Of a stretch of 64,000 nucleotides of DNA, positions 63,001 through 64,000 are shown one piece after another. Where the stretch lies: positions 1-64,000 of the forward strand of contig JAVGVS010000823.1 in assembly GCA_032718565.1 (NCBI GenBank), in the 5' to 3' direction. The notes under the pieces are model-generated. The model was not told the DNA's origin. It saw only the letters and a list, made by a program, of their open reading frames with translations, and searched no databases. A program made the position numbers and the translations under genes. Position 1 is the first letter of the stretch. Every line of letters starts with the position of its first letter. Source of the DNA: Distichodus sexfasciatus (Eukaryota > Chordata > Actinopteri > Characiformes > Distichodontidae).

Positions 63001-64000
63001 AGAAGTACCCGGATGACCTACTGCATCCGGCCAAATTCTGTAGTAGGCATTCGATGGACACTTCACTATCCCATAAGGCAGCGGGAGAGGCGGCGTCATA
63101 TTCGAAAAATGGCGGAAAACGGAGACGGACATAAATATTTCACAAGATGTCGACGAAGGCGTGATCTGCGAGCAGCTGACCTATGCCTCCTCTGAGCTGT
63201 TGATCCAGTCAACGTTAAAACGCCGATGAAAGCTGTAAGCATTACGAACAACATTGCTGATGTTCGCGCAGTAGAGTGGGCTCTTTAAATTTTCGCGCTG
63301 TTGTGACGACACATGACACGTGACAACATCAACACAGCAGATGTGGTACATCCGAATTCCATTCATACTATATAGAACGTACTGTTTTAACGGTAGAGCA
63401 GTATGTTCAAATTCAAATGTAGTACCTACTCAAGTAGTATGCGATTTCGGACGCAGCAACTGTTTTATTAATAGACTGCCGGTCCAGCTGATGATGTCAG
63501 CGCATGCGTATAAGCAAAAAGCCACATGAATTCCGATCTGAGCGTTCACATTCAGGTTGCATGGCCGCGAATCGGATGCGCATGAGATTTAGTACCACAT
63601 ATGAAAGTGACACAAATCCGATTTGAAAATTTGAGATTTGCGTGTCCACACAGCCCTGAAAAGATCAGATCTGTGTCACATTAAGGCAAAAAATCCCATT
63701 TGAGTCACTTCAGCAAGGCAGTGTGATCGTAGCCTCTGTATATCTGTACAGTATATAGCAGAGATGACAATAAAGTTGACTTTGACTTTATAGACTTTTA
63801 TGTTTATACGCCAGACAAGTTCGTACGCATATTAATATTATATACTTACTGTATAACACTAAAAGTAGAATTGAAAACAAACACACACCCTGATCAGGTT
63901 GGAGGCTGCTCGTATGCTCATTCGGGCCACCGACTCCCTCTTCCTCAGAGGTAGACGACCGTAGCCGGAGCGTTGGCTGGTGAAGGAGCTGAGGGAGGTG
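36554..64000 (-). CDS. rhbdf2: Inactive rhomboid protein 2 (iRhom2), multi-exon gene, 5' end outside the window
   Basis: iRhom2 is a polytopic ER and Golgi membrane pseudoprotease that escorts ADAM17 (TACE) to the cell surface and so controls TNF and EGFR-ligand release. Exons seen, 5' to 3': 63889-64000 (partial), about 61662-61819, 61409-61539, 59884-59996, 59723-59792, 58183-58341, 57189-57277, about 56080-56141, 55772-55869, 53047-53122, 52837-52937, 52390-52543 and 36554-36973. Together they cover part of the N-terminal cytoplasmic region, TM1, the Cys-rich luminal iRhom domain and the rhomboid core. The last exon has GPAG where active rhomboids have GxSG, so the catalytic serine is absent as expected. 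One expected exon (the KRSFA-type segment) between 61.8 and 63.9 kb was not found. Several exons at 55.8-61.8 kb carry indels or a stop. Confidence 0.88.
38048..39065. mobile_element. TGTGACCCTCCACGG inverted-repeat element, compound copy
   Basis: The left end at 38048 runs to about 38318 and then stops. A second left end (TGTGACTCTGCACGG) begins at 38406, jumps to GCATTCACAGCC, is interrupted by an AGTCAACTTTATTGTCATC repeat and AT-rich DNA (about 38445-38710), and resumes at CACGGATAGCC up to the right end GGAGGGTCACA at 39065. This is two copies fused, or a complex deletion. Confidence 0.85.
39935..40590. repeat. Tandem duplication with CCAAT and GC-box motifs
   Basis: Two diverged units of about 320 bp. 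Both carry CAATCAAAATCGAGG(G/A)A followed by GG(G/C)GGGAC-type text, GTCTCGAAGAC, CTCAAAG(A/G)AACAC, GGAAGTGC and TTTTCGTAACTTAG or its variant. The first has ATGGCGGCG in promoter-like surroundings, with a frame of only 19 codons. Confidence 0.7.
41163..41375. mobile_element. Dispersed fish repeat (ATTATCCCAACCGCTT)
   Basis: First half of the repeat seen at 35712-35910: GGGGTCGCAGGGGACCGGAG, CCTATCCCGGGAACTTACAG, GGCGCAAGGCAG, GGGCACACACACACTCACAC. Confidence 0.75.
42165..42412 (-). mobile_element. tRNA-derived SINE, full-length
   Basis: A near-complete copy from GGGGGCAGCTGGTGGCGTGA (minus strand) to AATAATCACTCACT. One of the best-preserved members, with the body GGTACCGTCCCCAAGCACTG. Confidence 0.88.
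42866..43014 (+). mobile_element. tRNA-derived SINE, 3' two-thirds
   Basis: It starts in the body at AGTACCACTCAGGATACC and ends ACAATGACAAATAATCACTC. The tRNA head is missing. It lies 450 bp from the copy at 42165 in opposite orientation. Confidence 0.8.
43462..43940. mobile_element. TGTGACCCTCCACGG inverted-repeat element, internally deleted
   Basis: Both termini are present (left TGTGACCCTCCACGG, right GGAGGGTCACA). It lacks the AAGCTTCAAAACGATACC-to-GGTGCGGTC part of the full copy. TT flanks both ends. Confidence 0.9.
44802..45193. mobile_element. hAT-like element with AATCGATTCGAT ends
   Basis: It opens TTAGGGCTGG..CTGAATCGATTCGATTCCG and closes GGTGAATCGATTTTTTGAAC, imperfect inverted copies of a repeat common in fish. 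Non-coding. Confidence 0.55.
45275..45530. mobile_element. hAT-like end fragment (GTAGGGATGCACGATAT)
   Basis: AGGGATGCACGAT with several CCGAT words. Similar ends occur at 46832-46920 (TTAGGGATGCACCGAT) and in the TATCGGCC text at 1195-1300. Probable fragments of one hAT-like family; full boundaries were not found. Confidence 0.5.
45828..46086 (-). mobile_element. tRNA-derived SINE, full-length
   Basis: The tail side begins TAGTGATTATTCGTCATTG; the head side ends at GTAAAGGTTAGGGCGTTCGC on the minus strand. The body carries a small insertion near 45980. Confidence 0.85.
47464..47660. mobile_element. Dispersed repeat (TTTATTTATATAGCGCTC)
   Basis: It contains TTTATTTATATAGCGCT, AACACTTTACATATAA and AGGAAGAAACCTTGAGAGG with CCCATCCTGCTC, a dispersed repeat found widely in otophysan fishes. 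Class unclear. Confidence 0.65.
47843..48162. mobile_element. GC-rich inverted-repeat element, ends AAGGCCTCGTCCACACGG
   Basis: The right end GTCTGTGTGAACGAGGCCTA inverts the left. The interior is full of AACGCC and GGCGTT words in both orientations, with GCTCCAATGAGCAGAAA in the centre. About 320 bp. A second copy is at 58728-59042. Confidence 0.85.
48306..48600 (-). mobile_element. RTE-type LINE, C-terminal fragment
   Basis: On the minus strand it reads RDKVREARLRWFGHVQRRDN, then GRKML, PPGRRLRGRPKRRF and VVKEDM. This is the C-terminal end of fish RTE-like reverse transcriptases. The plus-strand frame here is a shadow. It is a 5'-truncated insertion. Confidence 0.85.
48632..48742 (-). mobile_element. 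tRNA-derived SINE fragment
   Basis: Body only: CAACCAAACGTGAGCTC, CATCCGTGAAGGAGCAGTGG and TACGAGTACCTCAGTGGTAC. The tail and most of the head are gone. Confidence 0.75.
49008..49617. mobile_element. TGTGACCCTCCACGG inverted-repeat element, best full copy
   Basis: 610 bp. Terminal arms of about 35 bp run from TGTGACCCTCCACGGCAAAA through CCAGTCGCTTG to their reverse complement at the right end. TA flanks each side. No open frame, so it is non-autonomous. Confidence 0.92.
49870..50330 (+). mobile_element. L2/Rex-like LINE reverse transcriptase C-terminal fragment
   Basis: The frame reads VAAHVRFTPLTLAFEVKNGI, then APPY, and later ARLQPP. A shifted frame corresponds to the usual P.(L)R...LA.FKRHLKTHLF ending of non-LTR retrotransposons. 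Frameshifts and lost bases make it inactive. Confidence 0.8.
51041..51940. mobile_element. Tc1/mariner-like element carrying a nested insertion
   Basis: The left end TACACTACCAGTCAGAAGTT and the right end AACTTTTGACTGCTAGTGTA are inverted, with GGACACACC and GGTGTGTCC inside. The transposase region is represented only by its C-terminal codons and is broken. Compared with 441-789, about 350 bp of foreign sequence sits at 51397-51747. Confidence 0.88.
51397..51747. mobile_element. Insertion inside the Tc1-like element
   Basis: It interrupts the text GCAGTGATC ... AAAGGGTGG that is nearly continuous in the copy at 441-789. It is rich in CGCGCG and poly-A words. The ends are not clearly inverted, and class was not determined. 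Confidence 0.65.
52080..52112. repeat. GAT microsatellite
   Basis: A pure GAT run in the rhbdf2 last intron, 280 bp from the exon at 52390. Confidence 0.95.
52390..52543 (-). CDS. rhbdf2: rhbdf2 exon (rhomboid helices, LPYRAE)
   Basis: It begins after CCATCCAG and reads LLHCLVSVIFQMTILRDLEK, then a GITGNLASALFLPYRAE end at GAG|GTAACG. It is intact. The following intron of about 15.4 kb separates it from the last exon. Confidence 0.96.
52837..52937 (-). CDS. rhbdf2: rhbdf2 exon (VHCMDEVCGLLPFLN)
   Basis: The acceptor GGTCGCAG is followed by GTCCACTGTATGG. It reads to FYRLWLSLFLHAG across the GG|GTGGGG donor. At 101 nt it is intact and in phase with both neighbours. Confidence 0.96.
53047..53122 (-). 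CDS. rhbdf2: rhbdf2 exon (CEIATREYCEFMHGYFHEE)
   Basis: 76 nt between CCCTAAG and CTCACAG|GTAACA. It encodes the conserved cysteine-rich iRhom segment just before the core. Intact. Confidence 0.96.
53391..54027. mobile_element. TGTGACCC inverted-repeat element, indel-rich copy
   Basis: The same architecture as the copy at 49008, but with many small insertions and deletions (GGAGATGGAGATGATTCG, CCGTGGAGGGAGTCACA). It lies in the rhbdf2 intron at the start of the region where coding exons also carry indels. Confidence 0.88.
54830..55555. mobile_element. hAT-like element with CAGGGTTCCCAC ends
   Basis: The left end CAGGGTTCCCACC and the right end GTGGGAACCCTG are inverted. Inside both ends there are AATTCAAG and CTTTTCAAG words in opposite sense. 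726 bp, non-coding. Confidence 0.75.
55772..55869 (-). CDS. rhbdf2: rhbdf2 exon with in-frame stop (ICTEPRRWNHTGYKHMDC)
   Basis: The splice sites TTCTCACAG|ATC and GGAAG|GTAATT are good, and the frame is right at both ends (98 nt). After CTIRGR, where the family reads a PCCIG-like sequence, a small insertion shifts the reading and gives TAG. An extra G in GGG then restores phase to GTKG. This is two closely spaced indels. Confidence 0.85.
56080..56141 (-). CDS. rhbdf2: rhbdf2 exon, damaged end (TCEEPAPAEPHVCPDDI)
   Basis: The acceptor GTGGAACAG precedes GACGTGCGAGGAG. It matches the iRhom2 segment with a C-E-E-P and P-D-D-I pattern. The W before PDDI reads as C, and about three bases are missing where TKWP is expected. 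The donor is uncertain. Confidence 0.7.
56215..56535 (+). mobile_element. tRNA-derived SINE, plus copy preceded by an inverted tail
   Basis: A tail-side scrap in minus orientation (56217-56262) abuts a plus copy that starts GGGGCAGTTAGTGGCGTAAC and ends GACAAATTATCACTCAC. It has more indels than SINE copies elsewhere. Confidence 0.8.
56536..56690 (-). mobile_element. tRNA-derived SINE, minus copy
   Basis: It runs tail to head from CACAAGACCTCTACTTTTG to AACCAACTGCCCC. It lacks the central GAGTACCTCAG block. It is the middle member of three SINEs in a row. Confidence 0.75.
56700..56945 (+). mobile_element. tRNA-derived SINE, plus copy
   Basis: Head GGCGTCCGTTCC..GTCGGTTGAACCCCAGG, body ACCACTGAGATACTCATAG, and tail TTCACAATGACAAATAATCA. 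Third of three adjacent copies. Confidence 0.8.
57189..57277 (-). CDS. rhbdf2: rhbdf2 exon with two compensating indels (ATFLK ... GAVCHQDP)
   Basis: The acceptor TTGTTGCAG is followed by GAAACTTTTGG. With TTT instead of TTTT it would read ETLATFLK; as written it runs into TGA. A later single-base loss returns the frame to GAVCHQDP before CCCAG|GTACC. Confidence 0.8.
58183..58341 (-). CDS. rhbdf2: rhbdf2 exon (EDLIHLGAEFSPCIRRD ... CCVQND)
   Basis: It is flanked by TTCTGCAG and GCTCG|GTACAC. Its 53 codons are fully open and include ESGCCVQNDKSGCVQT, part of the Cys-rich luminal iRhom homology domain. The upstream CA run belongs to the intron. Confidence 0.95.
58728..59042. mobile_element. 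GC-rich inverted-repeat element, second copy
   Basis: It matches 47843-48162 from TAGGCCTCGTCCATACGGAC through GCATGCAGCGTTTATTTG and GCTCCAATGAGCAGAAA to CGCCTGGTTCAGGCG. The right end is decayed (TTGTGAGGCATA). Confidence 0.8.
59723..59792 (-). CDS. rhbdf2: rhbdf2 exon, damaged (VLKNKGVYESV)
   Basis: The acceptor TCTCCCAG and a strong donor GTGAGTTCC bound it. It starts VLKNKGVYESVA, then the expected QQENFW(I/V)GPS is garbled by at least two small indels (QQ then KNLIARS in another frame). Confidence 0.8.
59884..59996 (-). CDS. rhbdf2: rhbdf2 exon with 1-bp insertion (PYFTYWITFVHVVITLL)
   Basis: It encodes the first membrane helix. The acceptor TTTTCAG|G completes the Arg codon of the preceding exon. 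An extra C in TTCGCCTCC breaks the frame just before what would read PVGFAQHSVTEL. The donor GAGCTG|GTGAGT is good. Confidence 0.88.
60003..60028. repeat. CA microsatellite
   Basis: It lies six bases upstream (on the minus strand) of the rhbdf2 exon that encodes the first membrane helix, next to the TTTTCAG acceptor. Confidence 0.9.
60120..61330. repeat. TGTG(C/T)TG-rich minisatellite with a 30-bp core period
   Basis: Over 1.2 kb of G/T/C sequence almost free of A, built from GTTGTGT, GCTGCGC and GTAGTGCTG words. From about 60862 to 60990 a clear 30-bp period (TAGTGCTGCGCTGCGTTGTG and variants) repeats four to five times. It lies in the rhbdf2 intron after exon 61409-61539. Long open frames over it are low-complexity artefacts. 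Confidence 0.9.
61409..61539 (-). CDS. rhbdf2: rhbdf2 exon, compensating shifts (VKHF ... SYVQRQLDDFHSHR)
   Basis: It starts after TATTCCAG with GTGAAACAC (VKHF) and ends CACAG|GTGGGCC. The middle reads YGRQGKWLDRT in another frame, matching the family's YG..GNWLNRS. A one-base shift and its reversal are present. The end SYVQRQLDDFHSHR is unmistakable. Confidence 0.82.
61662..61819 (-). CDS. rhbdf2: rhbdf2 exon(s), damaged (MPDDVFESPPLSAS)
   Basis: After TTCTTTCAG comes GTTGACGCCACG (VDAT). The expected FDSSFF-type codons are missing, and the frame moves to EEYSMPDDVFESPPLSAS. A further shift leads to a SASQIPLSDTR segment like the family's VQIPL. The 3' boundary and any small intron before 61539 are uncertain. 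Confidence 0.65.
61820..63888 (-). other. rhbdf2: rhbdf2 intron(s), one expected exon not found
   Basis: Apart from the inverted-repeat element at 62234-62872, I see no certain feature. By comparison with other iRhom2 genes a short exon with a KRSFA..SFLEED-like segment should lie here. The minus-strand stretch near 61905-62000 has acceptor- and donor-like edges (AATTCAG, GGCAG|GTGTCG), but its translation does not match well. Confidence 0.4.
62234..62872. mobile_element. TGTGACCCTCCACGG inverted-repeat element, reverse copy
   Basis: Reverse orientation: the right end TGCCGTGGAGGGTCACA at 62872 is the family left end. The other end (TGACCCTCACGGCAAAACC) is damaged. It lies in the rhbdf2 intron next to the exon at 63889. 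Confidence 0.88.
63889..64000 (-). CDS. rhbdf2: rhbdf2 exon, cut by the window edge (SSFTSQRSGYGRLP)
   Basis: It reads TSLSSFTSQRSGYGRLPLRK, then RESVARMSIRAASNLIR, before ATCAGG|GTGTGT. It matches the cytoplasmic N-terminal iRhom2 segment with S-F-T-S-x-R-S-G-Y. No frame damage in the visible part. Confidence 0.93.

Overview
The window is vertebrate nuclear DNA from a teleost fish. Genes are intron-rich with GT-AG junctions, splice sites are embedded in AT-rich and CA-repeat DNA, and most of the sequence is transposon-derived: tRNA-derived SINEs, Tc1/mariner remnants, hAT-like elements, RTE- and L2/Rex-like LINE tails, and many short inverted-repeat elements. The mix of dispersed repeats looks otophysan (characin, catfish or cyprinid type), but that is a weak inference.

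Three protein-coding genes can be recognised, and they follow the gene order known from human 17q25: UBE2O, AANAT, RHBDF2. (1) ube2o is on the minus strand. Only its first coding exon (13926-14393) is seen, and everything to its left reads as intron 1. (2) aanat, of the aanat1 type judged mainly by gene order, is on the plus strand at 28513-30550. It has three clean coding exons giving 202 residues and all the known catalytic and phosphorylation landmarks. (3) rhbdf2 (iRhom2) is on the minus strand from 36554 to beyond the right edge, with at least thirteen recognisable exons. aanat and rhbdf2 converge.

Between ube2o and aanat, on the minus strand at about 17450-22847, lie four exons in the classic order and sizes of an ADP/ATP carrier (adenine nucleotide translocase, SLC25A4/5/6 family). 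The splice junctions are recognisable, but the reading frame is broken by stops and small indels. This is an intron-bearing broken gene copy, not a processed one.

rhbdf2 shows a sharp quality contrast. The 3' exons that encode most of the rhomboid core (36.5-53.1 kb) and one upstream exon at 58.2 kb are perfectly open. Almost every other exon between 55.8 and 61.8 kb carries one or more 1-2 base indels or a stop, although the splice sites and the protein similarity persist. Repeat copies in the same interval look similarly ragged. The simplest reading is a stretch of poor consensus sequence; local gene decay is the alternative. The same question applies to the carrier locus.

Layout: 1-13.9 kb, ube2o intron 1 with SINEs, hAT-like elements, a 52-bp minisatellite and a small perfect hairpin; 13.9-14.6 kb, ube2o exon 1 and CpG-rich promoter; 14.6-17.4 kb, AT-rich spacer with TTA microsatellites; 17.4-22.9 kb, broken carrier gene; 23-28.3 kb, transposon-rich spacer; 28.3-30.7 kb, aanat; 30.7-36.5 kb, foldback elements and a four-copy repeat abutting the rhbdf2 stop codon; 37-52.4 kb, the long last intron of rhbdf2, full of elements; 52.4-64 kb, the remaining rhbdf2 exons, with a 1.2-kb TG/GC-rich minisatellite. 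No CRISPR array, bacterial operon, rRNA or convincing tRNA gene is present. I found no evidence for a wholly new biological system; the items most worth following are the broken carrier gene, the indel-laden rhbdf2 block and several short inverted-repeat element families.
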